DNA of 57,495 bases from Rhizophagus sp. LPA8_4_AMF (lineage: Eukaryota > Glomeromycota > Glomeromycetes > Glomerales > Glomeraceae). How positions within the stretch are numbered: position 1 is the first letter of the stretch; each line of letters starts with the position of its first letter. Made by a program: the position numbers and the translations under genes. Shown in pieces: positions 43,721 through 55,419 of the stretch. The stretch is from the NCBI GenBank assembly GCA_021464525.1, contig JADRCO010000079.1, forward strand, positions 1 to 57,495, written 5' to 3'. A model generated the notes under the pieces. It worked only from the letters and a program-made list of their open reading frames with translations. It did no database searches and was not told the origin of the DNA.

Positions 43721-45779
43721 ATGTCCGAAATTACTGAAGGTAATTTAAATTTTTAAAAATGTTGCAATAAGTACGATTTAATTAATCTTAATTAATCATA
43801 ATTAATCTTTATCGTATTCTATTCCATTCTTTGCATAATAAAAAGTAAAAGAGTCAATCAATTCTGAACATAAAAAGGTTGATTGGTCAGATGAAGAAAT
43901 TTTAATGGATTATAGAATTGAAGATTTATTCTATGGTCATCATTCAGGTTTATCTCTTGGTCGAACGACTTCTATTATTCGTTCACGTGCTCAATCGGCA
44001 TATTTGGTTTACATTTCTCGTGTCATCCAATATTTATATGTCGCTATATATATGGATTGGACTATAATATTTAGACATCCTGTCAACTTTTTTCTTTTGG
44101 TTACATTTTTTGTGGCTTCTGTTGGTATATTATTCGCACCTTCAATTGTTCTTCCCGGTTATAAATTTTGTTGTGATTTATTTCGATCTAAACGTAACCC
44201 TGTTATAAAATCTTGGAAGGAAATTTCATGTAAATTTAATATGTGAAATTAATTGATTGATTTAATTTTTATTTTATTTAATTTATTATTTAATATACTT
44301 TTTTTTATGATTTTAGTGAAAACGATTCCTTATAGTGATATAAATAATGATTTAAAGGAAGGAATGAAATTATTAGGAAATAATAAAAACGAAACAAAAC
44401 CATTGAAATATAACTTAATTATCAAAGGTATGTACAATACATGTATATTTAGTCGTGTATTTTCCGTATATTTCGTTATTGTTTGTGTATTTTACCAATT
44501 TTACCATTGATTTTTCTTTTTTTTTTTTTTTAAAGATGAAAAAAAAATTGGCGCATTGGGTGAAAGAGAAAATTTAAAAAGAATTAATAAACTCAAGGCA
44601 TTACTTTTTTTCTCTCATTTGGTTTATAAACGTGAATCAACAATCACTTCCATAATTCAAGGATGTGTTAGAAAATTAAAAAGTAAACTAAAATATGACG
44701 ATATCGGGGATCAAAAAGTTTATAAAAATGTTTATGAAACATTATGTAAATATGAAAAGAAAAAGGATAACAACAAAAATAAAAACAACAACAACAACAA
44801 TAATAATAATAATATTTACACATTTGAAAATATAGAACATAAAATTCGTGATATGATTGGTGAAGATGAAGAACAAATTAAAGAACAAATAAAAGAATTT
44901 GATCTTAATTTTACTTCTATCTCAGAATTAAATGCTGATGATGGTGGATCATTTTGTGGAATGTTTTGGTCTGAGAAAGAAAATTTTATTATTATATCTT
45001 TTAAAGGGACAACTCCTACTAATTATGTTGAATGGTTAGGTAATCTTACCTTTCAATGTGTGGATGCTAGAAATTATCTTTTTGGTCAAGTTCATAGAGG
45101 TTTTTATAATTATTTATTTCCAATAGATGAAGAAAGTGCTGGTAAAAATTATCCTTGTCAAAAAATTATTGAATCAATTAATTGTAAAGCTACATCTCTT
45201 AAAATTTTGAATGGTAAAAAAGTCAATTTATGGATAACTGGTCATTCTCTTGGTGGTGCTCTTGCTACTTTATTTTATGCAAGATTATTAAATATTAATT
45301 ATACTCATGATTCTTGGGAACTTCAAGGTGCTATCACTTTTGCAAGTCCTGCTGTTGGTGATATTAATTTTTCTACTCAACTTGCTGCTTTAATAAATGA
45401 TCCAAGAAACTTAGCTAAACCATTATGGCGTATAGTATTAAATGATGATATTGTACCAAAAATGCCTTATAGAGCTTGTAATAAAAGAATGAGGAAATAT
45501 GGTTATCATTATAATGTATTAATGAATTACGCTCAAGTTGGTGATAAAATTACTTTTTATGGTGGTGATCATGATCCAACTTCTATCAAAGAATTCTTTA
45601 GTAATGATGATGATATGGATAATAATATTGCTGAACATATTAATCGACTTAAAACTTTTTGTAAAAATTATTCTAAAGAAAAAAAGAATATATCTTTTAG
45701 TATTTTTAGAGTATGTCATGGTTCAAAAAGTTATTTTAAAGCTTTAATTGAGTATGAAAAGAAGATTCGCAAAAAATAA
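43721..45779 (+). CDS. Membrane-anchored class 3 (alpha/beta hydrolase) lipase
   Basis: Exons 43721-43739, 43846-44229, 44317-44427 and 44536-45779 give 585 residues in frame. A hydrophobic region at about 58-82 and a clear membrane span at about 87-110 (NFFLLVTFFVASVGILFAP) precede the catalytic domain. An Asn run coded by AAC/AAT (44769-44814) lies in the linker. The lipase domain shows SFKGTTPTNYVEWLGN (lid and oxyanion region) and the nucleophile elbow GHSLGGALATLF with Ser409. The likely partners are Asp476 in NDDIVPKMP and His539 in AEHINRL. It should hydrolyse acyl glycerides or phospholipids at a membrane (family knowledge; substrate unknown). Exon 1 encodes only MSEITE plus one base; it was chosen because it restores frame with a good splice site. 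Confidence 0.8.
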
Positions 45780-45807
45780 TGAAGTTGGGAAGTTGGATTA
45801 TTAGAAG

Positions 45808-46100
45808 GTGTAATTTTTTTATCTGGTATAATGAAATAATTTAAATGTAGCGCCCTGTATACCTGTATAGTCCCCTCCCTTTGTATGATAGTCCCCTCTG
45901 ACGTTTTAAAACGTAGGAATCGACGAATCGCTTTATGGCAAAAAACGTGAATTTTTTTTATTCTGATATAATAAAATAATTCATTTTGTTTTTAAAACAA
46001 GATAAACTAAGAAGCGACTGGTTCGTCCTATATAGTACTCTCCCTTTGTATAATAGTACCCTTTAGAGTAAGAATCGCTTTACGTAAAAATTGTGAAGAT
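45808..46100. repeat. Imperfect direct duplication downstream of the lipase gene
   Basis: Two diverged copies of about 140-155 bp stand in tandem. Each begins with a T-rich stretch (GTGTAATTTTTTTATCTGG at 45808 and GTGAATTTTTTTTATTCTG at 45946). Each then holds a TATAGT..CTCCCTTTGTAT..ATAGT core (about 45876 and 46032) followed by GAATCG and GTGAA. There is no coding potential. Confidence 0.6.
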
Positions 46101-46976
46101 ATCACGTGATTAAAATATACATCATATGTATCATGTGATCATGGATTTTTACGCGTATGTATTTATCCTATTTTATCCTATTTATCCAAAAATAAAATAC
46201 TTTAGTTTATTTTAAAAACTCCTTTTATTCCTTTTTTTGGTAAAATGATCGTTTTCTCTTGTAAAAATTTTATGAATTGAATACGAAAATATATTTGATT
46301 AATAAAAATATAATTACCCAAAACACGGGGAAAAGACTCAATTGTAAACAATTAGTCATTAACCGCTCAAGTCCGATTGGTATCACCTCATCTTTGTTCA
46401 TCTTTGTGAGACTAAAAAAGAATTCTATATACGTGAATGAAACCATTGCATGTGATCCAATCTTACTCGTACTTCTTTTTTGGTTTTTTTTTGTTTTTCA
46501 TTTTTATTATCAATTACAGTAATTACTGTATGCATTAGTATCAGACGTAAATCACGTAATATTTTTATTGTTTTACTTATTTTGTTAAATAAATATAATT
46601 ATAATATAATTTTTTTTTTTCATAAGTTGAAAAAAAAAATGAAACATCAAAAAAAATTTCTTTCTTTAAAATTATTGTGAATTTGTGATTCTAGAAATAT
46701 GAAAATAATATATGAAAATTTAGGTATTGTTAAATTTGGAATTGAAGATACGTAAAAAAAAAAAAAGTATTATTATTATTAGCTTTTTATGTAATTAAAT
46801 TAAAAATTGCTTATTTACTGTATTTATAATAATATGAGCTTTTTTCATTGATTCTTATATATTTCTTTTTTTTTACTTTTATAAAACAAAATTAATAATT
46901 AAATTCTTTTTTTTTTAGGTTCTTTGTTTAATTATTTAAATATTTTCTCAAATTGTATTATATTTAATAGGAAATG
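46101..46976. other. AT-rich noncoding stretch
   Basis: No gene or repeat can be supported. A short ORF at 46277-46522 has no recognisable features. Confidence 0.5.
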
Positions 46977-47380
46977 TCAAAAAATCACCGCTTGCTGATC
47001 ATCGCCGCACCTAAAATTTTTTTTGATTATAAAATTTTCGACTGAAAATTGATCTGTCCATAATATAAATAATATTTTTAATATGTAAATTTATGAGTAG
47101 GAACAAAGTTTCTCTTAGGTCAAAAAGCCGTTTTTCAGATAGTTTTTTTGAGAAAAAAAAATGCATTTTATAAGCAAAACGATTTTTTTGATCTTTAAAA
47201 AATTTTTTTTTTTTTTAACAAAATTTTCAAAATTTTAATGTGATTGATATTTAATTACATTTATTTTTTACTTATTTATTATTTAAATTTATTCAAATTA
47301 AAATTTTTTTAACAAGTGATTTGATTTTTAACTCTGACCGAAATTATAATTTTTGGCCAGAATTAAGCGGTGAAAATCTC
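46977..47380. mobile_element. Possible MITE with short inverted ends
   Basis: About 400 bp of noncoding, very AT-rich DNA is bounded by TCACCGCTT at 46985 and its reverse complement AAGCGGTGA at 47365. Beyond the perfect 9 bp the ends share only loose similarity. No transposase is present and no target-site duplication is obvious, so this is a tentative call. Confidence 0.3.
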
Positions 47381-48476
47381 CTGCCAATACTCTATAAATG
47401 TTATAAATTTCATAAAAAACAAGTTGCTCTTTGAAACAATTATTACGTTATATTCGTTATATTCGAAAAGAATTAGTCCAATCAATACGTTTGATCAGTG
47501 TTTGATCATTTACATTTTTATTAAACACGTGTGACGACTGTGACGTACCTCAATTTCGAGAACGTTTTAATATTTTAATTTTAATAAAATAAAATATTGT
47601 TAATACAAAAAAAAAAAAGATTTTTTTTATGTATATTTATAAACAGATAATTTAACTGGTTGATGTAACAAAATCACGTTACCGATAACGTCATATACAA
47701 TTTCGCTCCACCAATCCCACCAATCCCCTTAGATATTAATAGTTACCGATACGAAAATTATTGGAAATTCGGAAAAAAATTAGATGAAATGCTTGTCATC
47801 TTTTAATAAAGATTATGGTAACATGGATAACTTCCAAATGTTTAAATGATTTTATAGTAATAGATAATACGGATGAGATAACATATAGTATAATGTCGTT
47901 CACAAATGACTAACGGAGCCATTAATACCCTTACAGTTTCATGCTCAAATCAAGTACTGTGATGGAATCGGTGATATTGCCACCGAAAGCATCACACAAT
48001 GCCGTTATTTGGAGTATCTATCTTAGCGATGAAGCAATATGCATTGTTACGCAAATATCAATAATCTTACTTTTTACAACGCTGCAGTTGAGTTTTAATT
48101 AGCAAATTAGCAATGATAATTGTGTTTTTTATTATTATTTGCCAGCAGATATGAGCTATATACAAACTGTTTAAAAGAGGATGATGTCTAGTCAGAAATC
48201 TAGCTTAATATATACTGTATATATATATATAATGTTATTCAAAAAAAATACACCAAAACCCTAAACCTCCTTACAAAGCCTGATGAAAAAAAGAAGCCTT
48301 GAAAAATTAAAGTGAAACTAAATCATGTTGATATCTTCACTGTTCTTGAGAAAAACATAAGGTTATCCAATTCATTTATAATGTGAAATATTGTCTAAAA
48401 CATCTTATGTTTACAACTACACGAATAATTTTTCCCGAAATGTTTTGTTGGATAACTTTTAGTTAGGGTTCTTTAC
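47381..48476. other. Noncoding stretch
   Basis: No readable gene was found. The GC content is slightly higher around 47640-48080, but every frame has frequent stops. Confidence 0.45.
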
Positions 48477-48880
48477 TGTCACACTCTTGAGTTTCCAAAT
48501 TACCTTTACAACGTTCTAGCAATATGTCTTCAACTAATTTTGGTGAAAGTTTTCTTGTAAGAATGCTTTCCTTTGCGTGAATTGTATCCCACTAGCCATT
48601 ATCATCATTTTCCCAAGAATATATTTCACTTGTTTGAAACCAGTTGGACCAATTTATTCCATCTCCAATACGAAGATACCATGGGTTTGAGACCTGAAAA
48701 ATTGGTTCTCCATTAGCATATCCACTAATATATTGGGGTTCTGGCATCCAATTTACATCTTGAATCATGTAATTGTTCTCTTATAGAATACAGAATTACC
48801 ATTCACCAAGCGAAATTCATCATCAATAGTCACATCATTTACTCCTTTGTCTTGAAGCCAGATGTTAACCTAATATCATT
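48477..48880 (-). pseudogene. Unidentified protein-coding relic with frameshift and stop
   Basis: On the minus strand a protein-like reading runs NIWLQDKGVNDVTIDDEFRL and onward to FYKRE. It shifts frame near 48780, then continues MIQDVNWMPEPQYISGYANG, NPWYLRIGDGINWSNWFQTS and, after one in-frame stop, ESILTRKLSPKLVEDILLER. The sequence is high in complexity and clearly of coding origin. I do not recognise the family. It lies next to an RNase H relic on the same strand but does not look like the usual downstream part of a Ty3/gypsy polyprotein. Confidence 0.5.
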
Positions 48881-48894
48881 TTGGCAAAAGCAAG

Positions 48895-49080
48895 TCTCAG
48901 TGATATATTACCATAGGCTTTTCATCTCCTCTAATTTATGAGAGCACTGCTCCTAGTCCAGTTCCTGAAGCGTCTGTATGAATAATGAATGGTTGTTCAA
49001 AATCTGAGTAGGTTATTGTTTTTTTAAATAGTCAAAAGCTTTGTTGCTTTTATTGGTCCATTAAATGGCCTGATTGTAAT
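48895..49080 (-). pseudogene. Ty3/gypsy reverse transcriptase-RNase H relic
   Basis: The minus strand reads KKTIT, then YSDFEQPFIIHTDASGTGLG and AVLS, then GDEKPMVIY. This is the start of the RNase H domain that follows reverse transcriptase in Ty3/gypsy elements, with the catalytic Asp in HTDAS. Stops and a lost spacing show that it is dead. More minus-strand coding traces, such as WREISSEKYREHEES near 49230, lie upstream but cannot be assigned. No LTRs were found. Confidence 0.6.
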
Positions 49081-51015
49081 ACAAATTGTAAATACAAACC
49101 CACCCCTCCTTATCCCTTCTATTATTCAATGTGGAGAATTTACGTAGAACAATAGTTTTTTTGACTGTAGGTACATAATATTTTACTGAATACTTTCTTC
49201 ATGTTCTCTATATTTCTCTGATGAAATTTCCCTCCATAATGTTTTATCTCCTCATTTGACTATTAGCACATAAGATCCTTTGGAAGAACCAATCCTATTG
49301 GATTCATAAAGTTGACGATGTGCGATTGTATTAGTTGCAAGTTCTTTTCTAATTTTTTTTATCATATCATTGAATAATATAGTTGATTATCATTTGACAC
49401 TCAAGAATTCTCATAGTGACTGGCTATTCGAAATTTTCACTGGCAAAATCTATTAAATTATAAAAAGGAGTTAGTAAAGAAAATGCAATAATGCCAGGAT
49501 AAGATGTTTTACATACCATATAAAATTTTTTCAGATCATTTCTGCTATACTTGCTATACTTACCTTTTGACAAAATTTTTAAGGATTTCATCACTTATTT
49601 CATTTTTAGTATCTGTGATGAATTTGCATTATTAACATATGGTACTTTACTAGAATATATAAACAAACGAAAAATAGACATTAACAAATAGGAACTGATT
49701 TGAAAGGTTTGTTCAACTCAAGCCTTATGTCATTATTTGTAACGAGCTGACAATATCAACAATACTTCATTTGAATACATAAACATGATACAAAGAATGG
49801 AAATTACAAACCAGAAACTGATTTGGGGAAAAACTGATTTGTTTTGTTTGTCTCCTTTCAAGAACTTCATGGACTATTTTATCTTTAAACATTTTATCCC
49901 CTGTAGTGGATTGACACTGTCAACACTTGAAATATATAAATGATAAAAAAACCAGGAGCTGATTTAATTTTAGTAATATCTTTATTCTTATTATATCTGA
50001 CAATACTTTTCTTGATAGATTTATTAAACCAGAATTTTTTTGCTTTAGAAAAGTTTGAAAGGTGGCGTAAAGCTAATTAACTAATCATTAGCGTGATCTT
50101 ATGTAATATTTTCGCAGTACAAATAATTTTTTCATGACTTATACTAGTACGCATCCTTAATTAATTGAAGAAAACATTTTATATATCTTATTAGGGTAAC
50201 ACGAATCAAACCTATTGTTAGCGACATTGAATGAACAGATTTTTCGTGTTACGCAGCAGTCGATCAATTTTTTAAGAATTTTTTTGCAACGTAAAATTTA
50301 AAAAAAAAATTTCAAACTGTTTACTTTTATTTTATTTTTGGCAAATTTTTATATTCTTTATTGTAATTTGAAAATCTTTTAAAATTAAAATTATTTTCCA
50401 AATAAATTTTCAAACAACATGTTTGCTTTTTTTCTCTCGCTCATTATCTTCAAAGATTTTCCTGAGTTAAACTTCGTTCATATTGCAGTGATTTATTCGT
50501 TTTTGACGCTTTTTGACTTAAGTTTTATTAAATCTGAAGAATTACGACGTTTGCTTCACGTGATTGTACTTTTCTTTTGGAGATCTTCGGCGTTAAAATA
50601 TTGACATAATTAAAAATGTTTCACCGCATTATCGAAACATCAATTTACCTTCAAGTTTTCACAGCAAGTCTATAAATAGCTACGTTCAGATATTTCTATT
50701 TATCATATAAAATTTTAGATATTTGATATTGTGATTAGTGTAAATTCTTTCTATTGAACCATTTCTAAAAGCTTTGTAAAAAAAATGAACGTAACTATTT
50801 GGGATAGTTCTTAAGAACAATTTCCAACTTAAAGGAAGTTGAAAAACAAACGCAAATATTTGTAAGAAACTTTTAGAAACTTGTATCATATTTATTATTA
50901 AAAATTATCAATAGACTATTTGATTAAATTTTTATAGTTTTATATAGTATGAAATCTGATCATCTGATATGTATAATAATGCATCAAACCCACTCACATG
51001 GTCAAATCTATTATT
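49081..51015. other. Noncoding stretch with decayed repeats
   Basis: No gene can be supported. At 49620-49990 three diverged units of about 120-140 bp end in GGAACTGATTT, AGAAACTGATTT and AGGAGCTGATTT (at about 49691, 49814 and 49955). A 10-bp inverted repeat, GTAACACGAA and TTCGTGTTAC, spans 50196-50252. The ORF at 50419-50604 has no recognisable content. Confidence 0.45.
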
Positions 51016-52250
51016 GATGGGGCAGAGAATTTTGTGGATCTGTCGCGTCTTTAATGAGGGAACATAATGAATTTATGTAATTGAAAGTAATATTATTTCT
51101 GATACTTTCAGTCACAAAAGTTTTATTGTTGAGCGATTCAATCGAACCTTACAGGAAAAGCTTTACCGAAGTCAATACGCTATAGAATTTATACTATTGT
51201 TAATGTCAGTTCTTTAACGCTTAGAAATATAAGCAAGTGATTTATTATGTAAGCAGAAGGGTTATATTTAATAATGGTATATGAATAAACATATCCAATC
51301 AGACGTGTAGTATAGCACTGTACGTCGGCATATACTCTCAACACGAATAAAGGATTTTAAACAAAAACCAAATTTACGTTTCGTTAAATTCAATAAACAC
51401 AAGTTGAGATAACCTTTTATAAACTTCAAATAAAACTTTATTATCTGTTATTATGTGTCAGTATCTGAAAGAAATGTTACTACAAAAATTTAACCTATAT
51501 TTATAACTAAAATTACATGTAATGCATATTCAATATATCTAGTACTGTATGTTTAATATGTTAGACATGTTTAATACGTTAGATATGTTTAATATGTGTT
51601 AAACATATCCGCATATATCAAATATCCGTAACGTCGATCATTTCCGACACCGCAAACTAGTAATCACGTGACACTATCCGATGAGCGAGCATTCTCGCAA
51701 CTGGGTTAGAGTATTACCTCATGTAATAATGAACTCTATAACTCTGTAACACATCTTATTGGGAAGAAGCCTGTTGATGCTATAAAACTTAATAAGGTAA
51801 TCGCAAAACCATCAATTCCTTATAAACGATCTATTGGACATACATGATGAACTACAATTCATTATAATAAATAGTATAACTTTAATAAACTCTTGAATAA
51901 ATTCAAAATTTAAACGAAAGTATATTAACTTTTGATACATTTATTAATTTTATCTAATCAGATTTGAATAACCTCATACTTTATTTTCTATTAATTTTAC
52001 ATTGTAACAGTAATTAAGAGTCAATTGTAACCATTGAGTATCACAGTTTGTTACTTATTGGTTCCGGGGAATTAGAAGGTGGGAATAGACGTAGGGCGAC
52101 TGATCCTATATGGAGTCCGCAAATTTATGACCTTGAAAATTCATCAGTTCACATAATTAACCAGTGTTATATTATTTTAAAAAAATGGACCAAGACGGCG
52201 TTTTTTCGTGAAGAATTGATGCCAATAGATGCTAATTTGCTGGAGTTTCC
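51016..52250 (+). pseudogene. Degenerate retroelement integrase
   Basis: Plus-strand remnants appear in the order expected for an integrase. WGREFCGSVASLMREHNE (51020-51075) matches the second catalytic-strand region of the DDE core. HKSFIVERFNRTLQEKLYRS (51113-51172) contains the final catalytic Glu helix. HLIGKKPVDAIKLNKVIAKP (about 51750-51815) and GELEGGNRRRATDPIWSPQI (about 52060-52130) correspond to the C-terminal region common in fungal gypsy-type integrases. About 500 bp of unrelated AT-rich sequence separates the second and third blocks, so the copy is interrupted as well as mutated. It is opposite in strand to the RNase H relic and thus probably a separate insertion. Confidence 0.65.
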
Positions 52251-52531
52251 CCTCCAGAAAGCGGTTTATCTTGAAATAATAATAATGATTCGATGACACA
52301 ATGTATATTTACTATAAAAAAATAAACTGAATTTATGCATATAATATACTACTTTAGCGTTATTCGGTATTTACTGTACCGGTGTACCCATTAACGTTAT
52401 TACAATTTTTTACGATGCACTTTCCCGAATACATAATAAACTGGGTTAGGAATAAAGAAGAAAGGATTGATGTTATCATTGCCTGAAATAGCAAACCATC
52501 CGTATGTATACGTTTTATCTTGTTACCAATC

Positions 52532-52741
52532 TTACTTTTTGACTGATTCGGAAATTGTCTTTCTAACTAGTGCTAATAGAAAAGGCTTTATTAGTGGAAG
52601 AGTGCCATAAAATCTATTATTTCTTTGTTCACATAATGCATCCCATATAATAATTTTTTGAAGCCTTCCCGGCATAACTGCTCTCTCTTTAATCTTTATT
52701 AACATGTCATACCATTTACTGAACATATCCTCTTCTGTCAT
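52532..52741 (-). pseudogene. Short coding relic of unknown family
   Basis: A 69-codon minus-strand frame (MTEEDMFSKWYDMLIKIKER, VMPGRLQKIIIWDALCEQRN, GTLPLIKPFLLALVR) has normal protein-like composition unlike the surrounding DNA. No neighbouring exon could be found. It may be an exon fragment or a transposon piece. It is not recognised. Confidence 0.35.
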
Positions 52742-53009
52742 ACATCCATTGTTACCATAAATAAGATATTAGGGAATTCATTTATTTCAGTTAGAGTTTT
52801 GGTTAGACAATGCAAAACTTTAACACACCCTATAAAAAATTTTTATCCGAATATTTCCATTATTTCCTTCGTGTCTTTCGTAAAAATTCTGTGAAAATGA
52901 TACATTCACAGATATCCGTGTTAGCGAGATGAAAATTTCCATAATTTAAGCTATAAATTCCATGATTTACGGAAAAAACATGGTAAGATAAACACGGATC
53001 AAATTGTTT

Positions 53010-53420
53010 ACAGGGACGTGTACTAGTAAAGTAGTTTTTTGATTGGATTTTGGTTAGATTTTTTGGGTAGATTTTCAGCGGGATAACATAGTTTATCCTA
53101 TGCTTAATGTTTTACTATATATTTAGATTAGGTTTTTGTTATAGAGTTCAGTTAGATTTTTTGAATAGATTTTGGATAGATTTTTGGTTAGAAAATACGG
53201 AACTTAACACACATACTATACCGTACGATCTTGTATAGTTTTTGGATGAATTTCTGCAGTTAGATATTTCATTAGATTGTTGGTTAGTCAATGCGTAACT
53301 TTGATACATATACCATATGAAATTCTTGTATAGAATTTATTTGGTTAGATTTTTCTGTTAGAAATTTCTGTGAGAATTTTTGGTTGAACAACGTAGTTAT
53401 ACTATGCTTAACATAGAAAC
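53010..53420. repeat. Decayed array of TTAGATTTTT-like words
   Basis: Variants of TTTTGGTTAGATTTTT recur about ten times across 400 bp with irregular spacing, for instance at 53047, 53145, 53170, 53190 and 53345. This looks like an old minisatellite. Confidence 0.5.
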
Positions 53421-53489
53421 TCACACAAATACTCTTATTCACGCAAAAAATTACACATTTATTGTGAAAAATATATTAATATTGACAAC

Positions 53490-53685
53490 ATGGAGAATTA
53501 ACGTAAGCAACATAGAGGACTAATGTAAGCAATATAGTGGACTGGACAAGCATAGAGGACTAACGTACTGAAAGTTGTGAAAAAATAAACTATTTTCGCT
53601 CCAAGTTAAAGTTATAAAATATTTTCACCCCAAGTTAAAGTTGTGAAGGAAACATTTTTATCCCAAGTTGAAGTTGTGGTCTAAC
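53490..53685. repeat. Two short degenerate minisatellites
   Basis: A unit like GTAAGCAACATAGAGGACTAA is repeated three to four times at 53502-53575. It is followed by three units of CCAAGTTAAAGTTGTGA-type at about 53599-53680. No coding potential is seen. Confidence 0.6.
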
Positions 53686-54090
53686 AAAAAATCGGGCCAG
53701 AACCCCAAATTCATTCTAACATTCAGTACATTGATCAAATATCACGTGACTAATCAGCCGTCATTCATTATTTGGCACAATATCAGTACCACATTCAGTA
53801 TAATATTGGTAACAACATAAAAGACTTTATTATTATTATTATTATTTTATAAATTGGAAATGGTTTATATACTTATATTATTTTAAATTATTTTAATAAT
53901 TATTATTTAATAATCGGAAAAGTTATAAAAAAAAGATTCATTTAAAAGAAATTTGTAAAATATTTATTACTCTAGCATTAGTGTTTAAATAATTTAAATA
54001 ATTATAAAAAGAATAAAATAAAGAACAAATTTTGTTGAATACATGATATCAAATATAAAAATTATAATCTTTTAAAATACAAATGATAAG

Positions 54091-55185
54091 TTAATTTTCA
54101 TCTGTATTAATATCTAAATAATTATATAAAATTAATTTTGCATAAATAATTTGCAAGAATAAATTTTTTATATTACATGTATATTGCATACCTAATGACT
54201 TCAAATCTTTAATTATACAATCATTCAAATCTTCACTTAATAACATTTCACTTTCAAGAATTTCATTCAATTTTTACTACTAAAATCAAGTAAGCGACTT
54301 GTATAACATGCTTGTGGATGAGATTTAGTAGTAAGATTTTTAAGTCATTGAACAATTGGTGTATTTATAAATTCCATAATAATACATTTTAATTCTTCAT
54401 TGACATCTTTAATTATCATTACATAAGGAGGATAAATCCATTTTTTTAGTAATATCTAGCACTTCTTTAGAAGTTGGCCTTTTTAATAGATCTTTATCCC
54501 AACATTTTTAAATCTAAATAACATTGTGAAGTATTTTCAAATACTTTTTCAAAAATGATTTTACAGGTTGTCATAATCCCAAATCACTAATATAACATTT
54601 ATCCTCATTCTTATCATTATAATTTAAAATATTGCCATCATGAAAATCACAATGTATAAGATCTTTGATTATGTATTTTATTAAGTCCAGAAATAATTCT
54701 ATACAACATATATAATTTTTGTTTCCAATTATTTTTGATTATACTTGTTAAGTATCCACTTAAATTACCTTTGTTTGCATAATCCATTACTACCATATAT
54801 TTTAAAGTATCTGGATTTTTTGTAAATCCATAAATTCAAATATTCAATAATATCACTTGAACTTAAACAACTTTTATGATATTTCCATTATAAAAAATAT
54901 TAATACTATGTTAGTATAAATAATTATAATTTTAAATTAAAAAAGTAAATACTGTAATATACTATCATACTTCATTTAAAAATTCATTTAAATCTTCATT
55001 TAAACTATTGTGACATTTAAGAATTACTTCTTTATTTTCATTATCTTTTAACCAAATAGCTTTGTATATGGTACCAAATCCCAAGATATTCAACATTTTT
55101 AAATTTATTATAAGGAATTCATTTTAAACAATTTACAGAAATAAATTCATCTATAATTGTATTTCCACTTTTTCCAAATCTATAA
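54091..55185 (-). pseudogene. Protein kinase pseudogene (Rhizophagus-type kinase)
   Basis: Minus-strand relics in kinase order: YRFGKSGNTIIDEFISVNCL, a stop in place of Trp (55119-55121), IPYNKFKNVEYLGFGTIYKA with the glycine loop, VILKCHNS with the VAIK Lys, and LNEDLNEFLNEV. A probable intron then leads to DTLKYMVVMDYANKGNLSGY (hinge) and a frameshift, followed by LIHCDFHDGNIL (catalytic loop, 54630-54665), ISDLGL (DFG equivalent) and CWDKDLLKRPTSKEVLDI. The tail HPQACYTSRLLDFSS and SEDLNDCIIKDLKSLGMQYT ends at 54091. The HRD triplet reads HCD. Several frameshifts and stops make it nonfunctional. Such tyrosine-kinase-like genes are greatly expanded in arbuscular mycorrhizal fungi (family knowledge). 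Confidence 0.75.
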
Positions 55186-55419
55186 GTTTAATAATTAAAA
55201 TTATATTAAAATTTACACTAAAATTTAGGATTAAAATTAACACTTACTCTAAAATTTAAATAGGAATTTAATTTGATTAAAGTCTTAGTTTTTGTATAAA
55301 TACATATAATAATCTATAATTTACAACTTACTGACTAAAGTAACAGATATTTTTTAAATGAAAATATTCAACAAATCTTAAGTGAAACTCGTTGGCTATT
55401 AGAATCTAGATAATACAAT

